Origin: CAWGHZ01 sp963822575
Lineage (GTDB): Bacteria; Pseudomonadota; Alphaproteobacteria; MPNO01; DASWLB01
Length of the DNA stretch: 64,000 nt
Assembly: GCA_963822575.1 (NCBI GenBank)
Contig: CAWGHZ010000003.1
Coordinates: 62,001-126,000 of the forward strand
Direction of reading: 5' to 3'
Shown: positions 50,714-60,038 of the stretch, piece after piece
Numbering within the stretch: position 1 is the first letter of the stretch
Layout: every line of letters starts with the position of its first letter
Translations under genes and position numbers: made by a program
The notes under the pieces: model-generated
Database searches by the model: none
Seen by the model: the letters and a program-made list of their open reading frames with translations, nothing else
What the model was told of the DNA's origin: nothing

Positions 50714-53578
50714 CTATGGCCGATCGGGGGCAGGCCGGGAGAAAGGCCGACCTGTTCCATCCGCGGGCGGAACGAGCTGGAACAGATCGGATCCGGTACC
50801 GGCAAAAGCAAGATAGTCGTCGCGTTCGGGCATATAAACGAAGCCTGAATATCCTACAGAGCCGGTCGGGCCGCCGGGGACGGTCTTGGCGAGGATGTTG
50901 AGCGTCCTCGTCCGATAGTTCGGCTTCAAGAAGTAGATCGTACTCCCGCCCGGATAGGCCACGAACCGATCCAGTTTCGGATTGTAGGTCAGGCCCGCAG
51001 TCGGGTGCGAGAGCGCTTCGGTGTTGCCCGTGACCGTCCAGGTTCCCGGTGCGGTGTAGCCCGCATAGTAACCCGTTCTATTGGTGTTCAGGCCCTTGTA
51101 AATGGGCCCCGGACCGCCGGCATTGCCGTTCGTGCCCCTGCCGCCGTTGGCGCCGTACTTGGAAAGAGACAGGCCATTAAGGTCGAAGACGACGATGTCG
51201 TTTTTGCCGAGCTGGAGCGCGTAGTGATGCGTGGTATCTACCGCGACTGGCCCCGTTGAGAGCTGGAATGGCCATATATTGTCCACCAGGGCATATTTCG
51301 GCGGCGTCTTGTAGTAATCGATAAGGTAGCCGCCGCTGAGCGGTTCATTGCGGCCAGAGGAGAAATAAGCGATGCCGGTCGCGGGATCGAGGAACCAAGT
51401 CGGCAGCGAGACGCTGCTGAAATGGGGGTCGTCCGAAGCCAGCCGCGACCAGGTCTTCGTGAACGGATCGAACGCCCATTGATCCGTGGCATTGTCGCCC
51501 CTCTGAGAACCGGAGCTGCATCCCCTGAGCGCTCTGCTCGCCCGGCCGCCCGGGCCGGCAACGATCTTCTTGATAAGAGGATCCCATGCAACGGTGCCGG
51601 TCATGCTGCGCGGCCCTATGGCGATGCCACCGGACTTGAGATGCAGCGTGGTACTGCAGCTCCGGTAGTGCACCTTGCTGCCGTAGATGTCCGAGGGCAC
51701 GTACTCCTGCGTCTGACTGATAAGGGTCGGGGTCGTGACCATCTCGAGCTTGAGCGTGTCGAGATCGAGCGCATAGACCTCATTCCCATAGTAGTTGCGG
51801 CCGGAAAAACCCATGAAGTACCAGCGGTGGGTGTCCGGCACGTAGACCGGCGTATAGGAGCCGCAGTACGGCCCGGTGCCCCGGTTGTCTGCATAGGCCG
51901 GTTGATAGCCAGCGCAGATTTTACGTATCGCCGTGTGCGGCAGCGCGCGCCAAGTATAGTCACCTAAAGCCGCGGCAGCGACGGAGTCGTTCACGGCGAT
52001 GTCGAGCTTTGCCGTCGCCGAGCCGCCCGCGCCGGTGCATGAGATGGAGAAGGCGGCGTTCTTGTCGAGCGGAGCGGAACTGTACGAACCGGACGGGCCG
52101 CGGGAGCCTCCCCATGCCCCGCTTGCCCGACAGGTCTTGGCATTCGTTGAGGACCAGGAGAGTAGGGCGGGCGTATGGTAGTCGAGCGTCGTCTTGACGG
52201 CGGAGAAGGAAATCGTCGGCGCAGGCGTTATTTTCTCACTCGGATCGTGCTCCAGGGCGCCCACGTCGAGCTTACCCACCGAAGGGCGCCGCTTGCCCGA
52301 GAGCGGAAAGACGTACTGGTAGACCGGCGTGAGATCGAAGCCCCGTGCCGAGCCGGGGTCGATGCCGGCATCCACGGCGGGCGAGGAAGCCGTGAGCGCA
52401 TAGTTGCGGTTCGCTGCGTCGAAGAAGCCAGGGCTGTCTGTCCGGATATTGTTCCTGAGCGTCATCTTGGCGGGCGCCACCCCAACGATGCGATTCTCCG
52501 GAATGTTACCGGTGATGAGGTTGTTGACCATAACGGCATCCGTGAGGCCGTGGTCATAGAGGTTGACCGCCGTGCCGGACGCGCTCGTATTGGCGACGAA
52601 CGTGTTGTTCGCGATATAGACGGCTTGGATGGGATTATGCGTGCGCTCGGCCGAGTACGAGACGATGGCACGGTTCTCGGCACGCGCGCCTTCTTGCACG
52701 ATGTTGCCGACGATATAGCTGAGGCCGCCCTGCGGCAGGTCTATCTGATAACTCGCATCGCCGTTCTGCTCGTCCGCAATGCGGTTATAGAGAATGTAGT
52801 TTCTGTTGGCGCGCGATTTTACCTCGTGCCCAACATGCGCGTCGTGCGAGTAGCTGAACCGCAACGTGAAGGAGTGCACGTTGTTGGTACTGATGTACAT
52901 GTTGTGCGACTGACCATCGCCCGCCCCGTTGTGCGAAAACTCGCTATGATCGATGACGATGTCCGTGGGCGTCGCTTTCACAATGTGACTGTCGGGGGTC
53001 AGCAATACCCCGTCCTGATTGTCGTGGAAGTAGGCGTTAGTTATGTAGACATAGCCACCGCCATCGAGCCGGATTCCTGCGCCATTGCGAGATCCCACCG
53101 CAGCACCGGTGAACTCGATATTGTCGATGATCATGTTGATGCCGCGCGGGTTGAAAATGCCTTTTCCGCCCGAGATTCCGCACCCTTTGAGATCGAAAAC
53201 GGGCCGGCCGCCGACGCCAACGACGGTGACATTATTGGCGTACCAGACGATCGATTGCTCCGAACAGCCGTAGGTCGCCGCCTCTATCTCGACCACATCG
53301 CCGTCATGAAGTTGGCGCGCGATAGCGGCGAAGGATTTATTCTCCTGACTCGGCCCGACGTGCCACACCTTGCCCGTACCGAAAACGCCCCTTGGCGCAT
53401 GGACGGCATCGAGGTGCGGATCATACGGCGGAATTATGGCTGGCGCATTGATATCTGCCGCTTTCGCGAAAAGCGCGCCGCCGACCACGGAAGACAGGAA
53501 GAACACGAGCGCGGTTATGGCGATGGCGAAAGCAACCGCGAAAATTTGATCAGCGCGAAAGTTCGACATTTTTCGCAT
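50714..53578 (-). CDS. Large secreted right-handed beta-helix / propeller fusion protein
   Basis: A 954-residue protein. The N-terminus (residues about 12-40) is a membrane anchor or signal segment, AVAFAIAITALVFFLSSVVG. Residues about 65-410 are a parallel beta-helix with Asn-rich turns (NPRGINMIIDNIEFTGAAVG, GGYVYITNAYFHDNQDGVLL). A short Ig-like domain with cysteines follows (LLSWSSTNAKTCRASGAWGG, about 460-530). The rest has kelch-like or beta-propeller repeats (YTPVYVPDTHRWYFMGFSGR, AGLTYNPKLDRFVAYPGGST). ATG 53578 follows ACAGGTGATACG. Base use is more AT-rich than the flanks, a sign of transfer. It may bind or cleave a polysaccharide; no catalytic site was identified. Confidence 0.78.
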   Translation of the reverse strand: MRKMSNFRADQIFAVAFAIAITALVFFLSSVVGGALFAKAADINAPAIIPPYDPHLDAVHAPRGVFGTGKVWHVGPSQENKSFAAIARQLHDGDVVEIEAATYGCSEQSIVWYANNVTVVGVGGRPVFDLKGCGISGGKGIFNPRGINMIIDNIEFTGAAVGSRNGAGIRLDGGGYVYITNAYFHDNQDGVLLTPDSHIVKATPTDIVIDHSEFSHNGAGDGQSHNMYISTNNVHSFTLRFSYSHDAHVGHEVKSRANRNYILYNRIADEQNGDASYQIDLPQGGLSYIVGNIVQEGARAENRAIVSYSAERTHNPIQAVYIANNTFVANTSASGTAVNLYDHGLTDAVMVNNLITGNIPENRIVGVAPAKMTLRNNIRTDSPGFFDAANRNYALTASSPAVDAGIDPGSARGFDLTPVYQYVFPLSGKRRPSVGKLDVGALEHDPSEKITPAPTISFSAVKTTLDYHTPALLSWSSTNAKTCRASGAWGGSRGPSGSYSSAPLDKNAAFSISCTGAGGSATAKLDIAVNDSVAAAALGDYTWRALPHTAIRKICAGYQPAYADNRGTGPYCGSYTPVYVPDTHRWYFMGFSGRNYYGNEVYALDLDTLKLEMVTTPTLISQTQEYVPSDIYGSKVHYRSCSTTLHLKSGGIAIGPRSMTGTVAWDPLIKKIVAGPGGRASRALRGCSSGSQRGDNATDQWAFDPFTKTWSRLASDDPHFSSVSLPTWFLDPATGIAYFSSGRNEPLSGGYLIDYYKTPPKYALVDNIWPFQLSTGPVAVDTTHHYALQLGKNDIVVFDLNGLSLSKYGANGGRGTNGNAGGPGPIYKGLNTNRTGYYAGYTAPGTWTVTGNTEALSHPTAGLTYNPKLDRFVAYPGGSTIYFLKPNYRTRTLNILAKTVPGGPTGSVGYSGFVYMPERDDYLAFAGTGSDLFQLVPPADGTGRPFSRPAPDRP

Positions 53579-53673
53579 CGTATCACCTGTCCCGGAAAAC
53601 CGATCTCGGATTTGTGAACGCGTGCCGAGCAGGATCGCTTCTGCTCTGCGTATTCTCCGCCTGCCACCAGTCT

Positions 53674-54675
53674 TCAGCGCACTTCGATACGCACCCCGGC
53701 GCGGACGACGGTCCGCACCGCGCCGGTTTCGGGCCGCAGCAGCCGGAACTCTCCGCGGTAGGTGCCGGCCGGCCAGCGTGCCGTGTGGCGGCGTGCGCCG
53801 GCGAACTGGAAATGCTCGGCCTGGTCGCGCGGCAACGGATCGCCGGTCACGGTGAGCAGCGCGTGCCTGTCGGGTGCGGCAATGCCGATGGCGATCCGGT
53901 CGCCGCGCCTGACGCCGTAGAACCGGACCCAGGCGACCAGCGCCGGCGCGTCGGCGGGGAGCACGGCGGCGTCATAGTTGCCCGCGCGGGCGCCGGCGAA
54001 GCTGGGCCGGCCTGCCGCGAATCCGGCCGAGATCGCGCCCGATGGGTGGTAGGCGATGGGACGGCGCCATAGTGAGTGGCGCAGCGCGTCGCACGGCGCA
54101 GTCATCGGCGCGCCGTCGAACGGGTCGACGACCGCACCCGCGTGGCGCAGCTCGAAATGGACATGCGGGAAGGCGGTCTCTCCCGACAGCCCGACGAGCC
54201 CGAGGTGCGCCCCGGCGACGACGCGCTGGCCCGGCTGGACGGCGATGCTGCCGCTTCGCATGTGGCAGTACTGCGTCTCCCACCCGTCGCCGTGGCCGAT
54301 CACGACGCCGTTGCCGCATTCGCGTCCAGCGACCGCAGCGCCCGCAGCGCGTTGGCCCGTAACCGCGGCGTCCGGCATGCCGTCGCGGATGCGCAGCACC
54401 CGGCCGGCGGCGGCGGCGAGCACGGCGAAGCCCCGCCGCATCGCGGCAAGGTCGCGAACGGCGAAGTCGGTGCCCTTGTGGCCGTCATAGGTGAGCCGGC
54501 CGCAGTGATAGTCGGCGGCGCCGGGGCCGGTATCATGGTCGACATAGTTCTGCACGTAGCAGTCGCGCTCAAGCGTGCAGGCGATCGGCAGATCGAGCGT
54601 CGGCGCGCCGGCCGCCCTTGCCGCGGCGGTAGACAGGACGAGAACGACCCAGGCGGGCGTGACCCAGCCTTTCAC
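53674..54675 (-). CDS. Secreted M23 (LytM-like) metallopeptidase
   Basis: A 333-residue exported protein from GTG 54675, nine bases past the end of the monooxygenase gene. The signal peptide is VTPAWVVLVLSTAAARAAGA. Zinc-site motifs are DGHKGTDFAVRDL (HxxxD), the QYCHMRSGSIAV strand and FPHVHFELRHAG (HxH). It may cut peptidoglycan cross-links. The C-terminal about 120 residues form an extra beta domain with no assigned family. The upstream gene encodes an unrelated enzyme; cotranscription is likely from the spacing. Confidence 0.88.
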   Translation of the reverse strand: MKGWVTPAWVVLVLSTAAARAAGAPTLDLPIACTLERDCYVQNYVDHDTGPGAADYHCGRLTYDGHKGTDFAVRDLAAMRRGFAVLAAAAGRVLRIRDGMPDAAVTGQRAAGAAVAGRECGNGVVIGHGDGWETQYCHMRSGSIAVQPGQRVVAGAHLGLVGLSGETAFPHVHFELRHAGAVVDPFDGAPMTAPCDALRHSLWRRPIAYHPSGAISAGFAAGRPSFAGARAGNYDAAVLPADAPALVAWVRFYGVRRGDRIAIGIAAPDRHALLTVTGDPLPRDQAEHFQFAGARRHTARWPAGTYRGEFRLLRPETGAVRTVVRAGVRIEVR

Positions 54676-54683
54676 CCTTCCCC

Positions 54684-56045
54684 CTACTCCGCCGCGTCGA
54701 GGCGGGCTGGCTCGCGCCTGGGCGCCGGGGGATAGGCAGGGCGAGTGAGGCCCAGATTGGTGCGCAAGGTGGTGCCCTCGTAGCGCGTGCGGTAAAGCCC
54801 GCGGCGCTGCAGCTCGGGGATCACCAGCCGGTTGAACTCGACGAGGCTCGCCGGGAAGACGGGCGGCATGATGTTGAACCCGTCGCAGGCGCGCTCGCCG
54901 ACCCATTCCTCCATGAAGTCGGCGATTTTCATCGGCGTGCCGACAAGCTGGTAGTGCCCGCGCGCGCCCACGATCTTGCGGTAGAGGTCGCGGATGGTCA
55001 GGTTCTCGCGCCGCGCCATCTCGACGAACAGCTCCACCCGGCTCGAGGACAGCGCGTCGCGCGGGATCTCGGGCAAGGGCCCCGTGATGTCGTGGCCCGA
55101 AAGGTCGTAGCCCAGCCGGTTGGAAAGGAGCTGCAGCCCGACCTCGGGCACGATCAGGTCCTGCAGCGCCTCGAACTTGGCTTCGGCCTCTTCGTGCGTC
55201 TCGCCGATGCAGGGGAACAGGCCCGGCATGATCTTGAGGCTGTCGGGATCGCGCCCCCAGGCTTCCATGCGGCCCTTCAAGTCGGCATAGAACGCCTTGG
55301 CGCCCTCGAGGGTCGCGGCGATGCCGAACACCACCTCGGCCATCTCGGCGGCGAGCTCCTTGCCCTCCTCGGAGGCGCCGGCCTGGACCATCACCGGCTC
55401 GCCCTGGGGCGAGGGCGGCACGTTCAAGGGCCCTTTCACCTTGAAGAATTCGCCCTTGTAGTCGAGCACGTGGAGTTTTTCCGGGTCGTGATAGCGGCCG
55501 GACGCCACGTCGCGCAGGAAGGCGCCGTCGGCGTAGGAGTTCCAGAGGCCGCGCACGGCATGGGCGAACTCGCGTCCCTTCCGGTAGCGGTCGATTTTGT
55601 CCATGTGCTTCGGCAGGCCGAAGGAATCGGCCTCGGCCCGGTTGCCGGAGGTGACCAGGTTCCAGCCCGCGCGCCCACCGGAGGTGAGGTCGAGCGACGC
55701 GAAGCGCCGGGCGAGCAAATAGGGCTGGTCGTAGGTGGTGGTGCCGGTGCAGACGAGGCCGAGATGCTTCGTGTGCTGGGCGAGGGCGCACATCAGCGTG
55801 AAGGGCTCGATCCACGCGCCGTAGGAATCGTGGACCATGGCATCGAGCGAGCCGCGCCAGAACGACACCGAATCGGCCATGAAGAACAGGTCGAACAGTC
55901 CCTCCTCCGCCAGCTTCGCAAGCTCGACGATGTGCGGCAGGTTGGCGCCGGAATCGGGCACCGCGTCGGGCGCGCGCCACGCCGCGATGTGGTGGCCGCA
56001 GGGCCAATAGAACATGCCGAGCTTCATCTCGCGCCGCTCGCCCAT
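54684..56045 (-). CDS. FMN-dependent monooxygenase, NtaA/SnaA/DszA-type luciferase-like
   Basis: A 453-residue bacterial-luciferase-fold enzyme. ATG 56045 follows GACGGAGGCGGCG, a better site than the internal ATG at 56027. Family marks: KLGMFYWPCGHHIAAWRAP, FDLFFMADSVSF, GRAGWNLVTSGNRAEADSFG, MVQAGASEEGKELAAEMAEV and GTPMKIADFMEEWV. It needs FMNH2 from a separate reductase, not seen nearby. NtaA-group enzymes oxidise nitrilotriacetate, pristinamycin or dibenzothiophene sulfone; the substrate is not predictable. Confidence 0.9.
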   Translation of the reverse strand: MGERREMKLGMFYWPCGHHIAAWRAPDAVPDSGANLPHIVELAKLAEEGLFDLFFMADSVSFWRGSLDAMVHDSYGAWIEPFTLMCALAQHTKHLGLVCTGTTTYDQPYLLARRFASLDLTSGGRAGWNLVTSGNRAEADSFGLPKHMDKIDRYRKGREFAHAVRGLWNSYADGAFLRDVASGRYHDPEKLHVLDYKGEFFKVKGPLNVPPSPQGEPVMVQAGASEEGKELAAEMAEVVFGIAATLEGAKAFYADLKGRMEAWGRDPDSLKIMPGLFPCIGETHEEAEAKFEALQDLIVPEVGLQLLSNRLGYDLSGHDITGPLPEIPRDALSSSRVELFVEMARRENLTIRDLYRKIVGARGHYQLVGTPMKIADFMEEWVGERACDGFNIMPPVFPASLVEFNRLVIPELQRRGLYRTRYEGTTLRTNLGLTRPAYPPAPRREPARLDAAE

Positions 56046-56231
56046 CGCCGCCTCCGTCCGCAACCGCGCCAGTCTAGCGCCGGCCGGTGCGCGCCGTCGC
56101 GCCCGAATTCGGGGCGCGCCGGAAACCGGGCGAATCCGCCGCGCCTTCGTTCCCACGAAGTCCTTGGCAAACAATGGGTGCGGGATTACTTTCCGGCCAT
56201 TTCGCAGCTCCCTCTAACCCGGAGTACCCAG

Positions 56232-56582
56232 ATGAAAAAGCTAGCGTTCCGGACCGCGCTCGCGGTGTCGGCCGCGTTGTTCGGCCTCGCCACGGCGGCG
56301 AGCCTGCCCGCGTTCGCGCAGCAGGCGGAAAATCCCGCCATGGAAAAGCCCATGAAGCCGATGGCGAAGAAGCCGATGGCCAAGAAGCACATGGCCAAGC
56401 GTGCGCCGTCGAAGTCCGTCATGGCCCTGCAAGAGGCGCTGAACAAGCACGGCGCCGACCTCAAGGCCGACGGCTTCATGGGCCCGAAGACCCGCGCCGC
56501 GCTCAAGAAGTTCCAGGCCGCGAATGGGCTCAAGGCCACCGGCCGGGCCGACAAGGCGACCCGCGTCAAGCTCGGCGCCTAG
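56232..56582 (+). CDS. Small secreted peptidoglycan-binding-domain protein
   Basis: A 116-residue protein with a signal peptide (MKKLAFRTALAVSAALFGLA ... AFAQQ), a Lys/Met/Pro-rich linker with repeated KPMAKK units, and a C-terminal PG_binding_1 domain (SVMALQEALNKHGADLKADG, KTRAALKKFQAANGLKATGR). ATG 56232 follows GGAGTACCC. It probably coats or binds the cell wall. Divergent from the monooxygenase gene and closed by a strong terminator. Confidence 0.88.
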   Translation: MKKLAFRTALAVSAALFGLATAASLPAFAQQAENPAMEKPMKPMAKKPMAKKHMAKRAPSKSVMALQEALNKHGADLKADGFMGPKTRAALKKFQAANGLKATGRADKATRVKLGA

Positions 56583-56601
56583 CCCTTTCGGCATCCGACG
56601 A

Positions 56602-56634
56602 AACGCCGGCGCCCGGACGGGCGCCGGCGTTTTC
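56602..56634 (+). terminator. Rho-independent terminator
   Basis: A 13-bp perfect stem (56602-56614 with 56619-56631), loop GGAC, followed by TTTT. It ends the peptidoglycan-binding gene transcript. Confidence 0.85.
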
Positions 56635-56713
56635 GTGTCCGGTTCGTGCCCGCGCCGTCGAATGAACGCGGCACGGACAAAATTATGACACGATTGTAGC
56701 GTGAATTAGGCTC

Positions 56714-56817
56714 ATCGCGCCTTCCGCAGTCGTGCCGGCCCCGCCGGCGGAGTCCCTCGGAAGGCCGCGTTCGAGCGGGGCCCGGGTATCCCCCCCATCC
56801 GGGTCCCGCTTTTTCTT
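56714..56817 (+). ncRNA. Candidate small RNA ending in a terminator
   Basis: A gene-free stretch after a terminator carries a compact two-hairpin layout. GCCTTCCG (56719-56726) pairs with CGGAAGGC (56758-56765), enclosing an inner GCCGGC/GCCGGC stem. A terminator hairpin AGCGGGGCCCGG with CCGGGTCCCGCT (56774-56810, one mismatch) follows, then TTTTTCTTT. An AT-rich segment with ATGACA (56685-56690) precedes it, but no -10 at ideal spacing was found. The layout resembles trans-acting sRNAs of alphaproteobacteria; no named family is claimed. It could instead be only a terminator with a remnant repeat. Confidence 0.35.
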
Positions 56818-56827
56818 TGCCCCCGTC

Positions 56828-58600
56828 TCAGCCGGTGGCGCCGGCCCCACGCGCCACGCTCGATGCCTGGCGCGACACCAGCCAATAGAGCGCGACCAGC
56901 GGCATCAGTAGCGCGAGCACGATCACGGTTAGCGCCGAGGCCGGGCCCATTCCACCCGAAACCCAGAGCCCCCACACCACGACGGCGAGGGTCGTGTTGC
57001 CCTGGGCCGACAGCAGCGTCGCGATGGTGAGCTCGCGATAGGTCAAGAGCGCGAGCCACAGCCAGGAATACAACATCGCCGGGACGAGAAGCGGCAGCAC
57101 CACCCGGCGGAACGCCGACCAGCGCCGCGCGCCCGCGACCCACGAGGCCTCCTCCAGCTCGCCATGGATCTGGATCAGCGCGCCGTTCATCACCCGCGTG
57201 CCGTAGCTGAGCCGGACGATGATGTAGCAAATCAGGATCAGCCAGATCGAGCCATAGAGCGGGATCGCCTTGTCGACCACGAACAAAGCGACCAGCAGCG
57301 CGCCGACGCCGAAGATGATCCCCGGCACGGCATGCGGCAGGAAGGCGAAGAAGTCGAACACCGCGCGCCAGCGCAGCTTCGAGCGGATCACCACCCACGA
57401 GAACGCGATCGAGAGCCCGACCACGATGGTGGGCGTCAAAAGCAGCAGCAGGCCCGTGTGGCGGATGCCGTCGCCGATCAGCCCCCAGGGCAGGCGATGG
57501 AAATTGTTCAGCGAGACGAACTGCAGCGCGGCCAGCGACGGCGGGCGAAAGAAGCTGAGGAGCGAGGACCAGATCAGCGCCAGCACCGGGATGCCCTGGC
57601 CGAGGAAGAGGTAGAGCCCCACGAGCCCCCAGGCGATCCAGACGCCCTTGCCCAGCTTGATCAGGCGCGGGCGGTACCCCTTGCCCGTCACCACCTGGAA
57701 GCGCGCGGCGTTGCGCTGGATGCGCGTGTACCAGACGCTCATCGCGATGGCGAGCGGCACCATCACCGCACCAAGCGCCGCCGCGGCGCCGTAGCGCGGC
57801 AGGTCGGTGTCGGGGTTCACGTAGAAATAGATCTGGGTCGAGAAGGTGAAGATGCGCCGCGACCAGCCGATGATCGCCGGCACGTCGAACGCCGCGAACC
57901 CTATGATGAACGAGTACAGCATCGCCGCCGCAACACCGGGCCAGATCAGCGGCAGGGTGACGCGCAGGAAGGTCTGGCGATGGCTCGCGCCTGCCGCGTA
58001 GGACGCCTCCTCCAGCGCCGGGTCCATCATGCGGAACAAGGCCGCCGTCATCACGAAGGTGAGCGGCGCGAGGGCGAGGCCTTCGACCCAGCCCATGCCG
58101 CCGATGGTCGCGATGTTGAACGGCGGCTGGGCGAGGCCGAACAGATCCATCGCCCAGCGGTTGACGATGCCGATGCGTGGCTGGAGGAGGAAGATCCAGC
58201 CCATCGCCACGGTGAAGCCGGGGATCAGAAGCCCCGTCGTCATCACGGTGAACAAGGCCGTCTTGCCGGGCAGGTCGGTGCGCTCGGCGAGCCACGCCAT
58301 CGGGATGCCGAAGGCGCAGGCGACCAGCACCGCAACGCAGGAGAATTCCAGCGTGTTGACCAGCACGATGTAGGTCTGCCGGTCGCCGAACACGCGGAGG
58401 TAGTTGGCGAGGCTCGCGTGACGCTCCGGCGTGCCGGGAAGGCCGGTGTAGAAGCTCAGCCAGATCACCGCAACGGCAAGGCCGAACACGACGAGGCTGG
58501 TCGCCGCGGCGATGCCGACCATAGTGCCCGGCATCAGGTCGCGCTCGCGCGCGCCGCCGCGCGCCCGCCCGGCCGGCCCGACCGCGGTCAGTCCGGCCAT
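56828..58600 (-). CDS. ABC transporter permease, two-domain Fe(III)/FbpB-like
   Basis: A 590-residue membrane protein with about 12 hydrophobic helices in two homologous halves. Each half has a BPD_transp_1 EAA loop: EEASYAAGASHRQTFLRVTL (first) and EEASWVAGARRWSAFRRVVL (second). This fused layout is typical of FbpB/AfuB and some putative spermidine-type permeases. The next upstream minus-strand gene encodes a Fe(III)-type binding protein, 175 bp away across a palindrome. No ATPase gene is seen in the window. Iron, phosphonate or another ligand is possible. Confidence 0.88.
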   Translation of the reverse strand: MAGLTAVGPAGRARGGARERDLMPGTMVGIAAATSLVVFGLAVAVIWLSFYTGLPGTPERHASLANYLRVFGDRQTYIVLVNTLEFSCVAVLVACAFGIPMAWLAERTDLPGKTALFTVMTTGLLIPGFTVAMGWIFLLQPRIGIVNRWAMDLFGLAQPPFNIATIGGMGWVEGLALAPLTFVMTAALFRMMDPALEEASYAAGASHRQTFLRVTLPLIWPGVAAAMLYSFIIGFAAFDVPAIIGWSRRIFTFSTQIYFYVNPDTDLPRYGAAAALGAVMVPLAIAMSVWYTRIQRNAARFQVVTGKGYRPRLIKLGKGVWIAWGLVGLYLFLGQGIPVLALIWSSLLSFFRPPSLAALQFVSLNNFHRLPWGLIGDGIRHTGLLLLLTPTIVVGLSIAFSWVVIRSKLRWRAVFDFFAFLPHAVPGIIFGVGALLVALFVVDKAIPLYGSIWLILICYIIVRLSYGTRVMNGALIQIHGELEEASWVAGARRWSAFRRVVLPLLVPAMLYSWLWLALLTYRELTIATLLSAQGNTTLAVVVWGLWVSGGMGPASALTVIVLALLMPLVALYWLVSRQASSVARGAGATG

Positions 58601-58619
58601 GACGTGGGCACGCGAACAC

Positions 58620-58752
58620 GTCTCCCTCTCCGCCCGCTTGCGGGGGGAGAGGGTGGCGCGAAGCGCCGGGCGAGGTGGATTTCGATCACGGCTGCGGTTT
58701 CCCCCACCTTACCCCGACCCTCTCCGCCCCCCAGAGGCGGAGAGGGAGACGG
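58620..58752. repeat. Long inverted intergenic repeat
   Basis: Outer arms TCTCCCTCTCCGCC (58621) and GGCGGAGAGGGAGA (58737-58750 region) are complementary. Inside there is a second set: GGGGGAGAGGGTGG with CCCCACCTTACCCCGACCCTC-type sequence. This type of dispersed palindrome is common in GC-rich genomes. It separates the binding-protein and permease genes and may reduce downstream expression. Confidence 0.65.
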
Positions 58753-58775
58753 GCGGCGGGCGTCACGCGTCGCGC

Positions 58776-59885
58776 CTACTTCTTCTGGCTGGCGCGCAGC
58801 GCCTTGACCATCGGCCCCTTCGCCTTGTCCATCTCCGGGTGCGCGTTGAGATAGGCGATGGTGATGTCGAGGAACTTGGCGCCCTTCGCCTCGTACTTAG
58901 AGGCGAATTCGTGGTCCGGCGCGTCGGGCAGCGTGTCGAGGTCGACGAGCCACGTCTTGCGCACCGTCTGCTGGCCCTCGGTGGTCATGGTGTAGGCGAC
59001 ATAGAGCGCGGCCGCCGCCTTATGCTGGGCGTTCTTGGGCACGCCGAGATACCAGAACCGGCGCTGCGCCGCGTCGAGCATGATGGCGTGCGCGACCGGC
59101 GCGCCCTTCATGCGCCACTCGTCGGCCTGCTGCGGGCTGCAATCCATCACCATCGCGGCGTACTCGCCGGTGGCGATGCGCTCGCCGTCGCCGCAGCGCA
59201 GCAGGCCCGAAAGCTGGCCCGACAGCTTCTTGATGTAGTCGATCGCCTTGTCCGGGCCCCACCGGTCGGTCGAGGAGATCGCCTCGAACCCGGCGGCGTA
59301 GACCGTCGACGCGATCTTGCCCTTCCAGAATGGCTTGAGGAAGTCGGTGAGACGTTCCGGCGTCTGGTCCTTCGGCACGAGCTGAGTGTTGTAGGTGACG
59401 CCGGGAAAGCCGGTGGCGAAGCGGACGACCTGGTTGCCCTCCTCAGTGATCTCGGGGGTGATGCGGCCCGGCAGCAGCTTGGGCCAGTCGTAGGCGATCA
59501 TGTCGTGGCGCGAGGTCAGCACCTGGGCGAACGGTCCCGGCCCGATATAGATGTCGGTCGAGGCCGGCTGGTTCGCCGCGATCTCGGAGGCGAGCTTGTG
59601 CGCCGTGGCCGCCATCGAGGCGCCAGGCGCGTAATGGATCGCGATATTCGTGCCGAACATCTTGTTGATGTTCTTCGCGAAAATCTTCTGGCCCTCGGCG
59701 CCGCCCAACACGTCCTGCGACCAGGTCACGTTGAGCGTGCCCTCCTTGTTCGCCTCGGCGACGATCTTCTGCATCTCCGGGCTGAGATCGGCGGCGAATG
59801 CGGGCGCGCCGGCGAGCGCGAGGACGGCACCCGCGGCAAGGACGCGGGCGAGCTTCGGGGTCGCGGCAGTGGCGGCTGACGGCAT
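58776..59885 (-). CDS. ABC transporter substrate-binding protein, Fe(III)-type (SBP_bac_6)
   Basis: A 369-residue periplasmic protein. The signal peptide is LARVLAAGAVLALAGAPAFA. The fold matches iron-type binding proteins: LNVTWSQDVLGGAEGQKIFA, STDIYIGPGPFAQVLTSRHD, FATGFPGVTYNTQLVPKDQT and FWKGKIASTVYAAGFEAISS. ATG 59885 follows CAGGGAGACGACC. The next gene on the strand is its likely permease. The tyrosine pair that binds iron in FbpA was not located, so the ligand may not be iron. Confidence 0.86.
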   Translation of the reverse strand: MPSAATAATPKLARVLAAGAVLALAGAPAFAADLSPEMQKIVAEANKEGTLNVTWSQDVLGGAEGQKIFAKNINKMFGTNIAIHYAPGASMAATAHKLASEIAANQPASTDIYIGPGPFAQVLTSRHDMIAYDWPKLLPGRITPEITEEGNQVVRFATGFPGVTYNTQLVPKDQTPERLTDFLKPFWKGKIASTVYAAGFEAISSTDRWGPDKAIDYIKKLSGQLSGLLRCGDGERIATGEYAAMVMDCSPQQADEWRMKGAPVAHAIMLDAAQRRFWYLGVPKNAQHKAAAALYVAYTMTTEGQQTVRKTWLVDLDTLPDAPDHEFASKYEAKGAKFLDITIAYLNAHPEMDKAKGPMVKALRASQKK

Positions 59886-60038
59886 GGTCGTCTCCCTGTT
59901 GCCTTATCCGTTGTTGGGCCAAGCCTAGCAGACCCGGCCACCGGGGGCCAACCGGCTTGGAGAGGCCCAGCCCCGCCCTTGATAAGCGGGCCGGATGGGA
60001 CGACATTGCCCCCGGCATCGGCCAAGACGGGAACAGAC

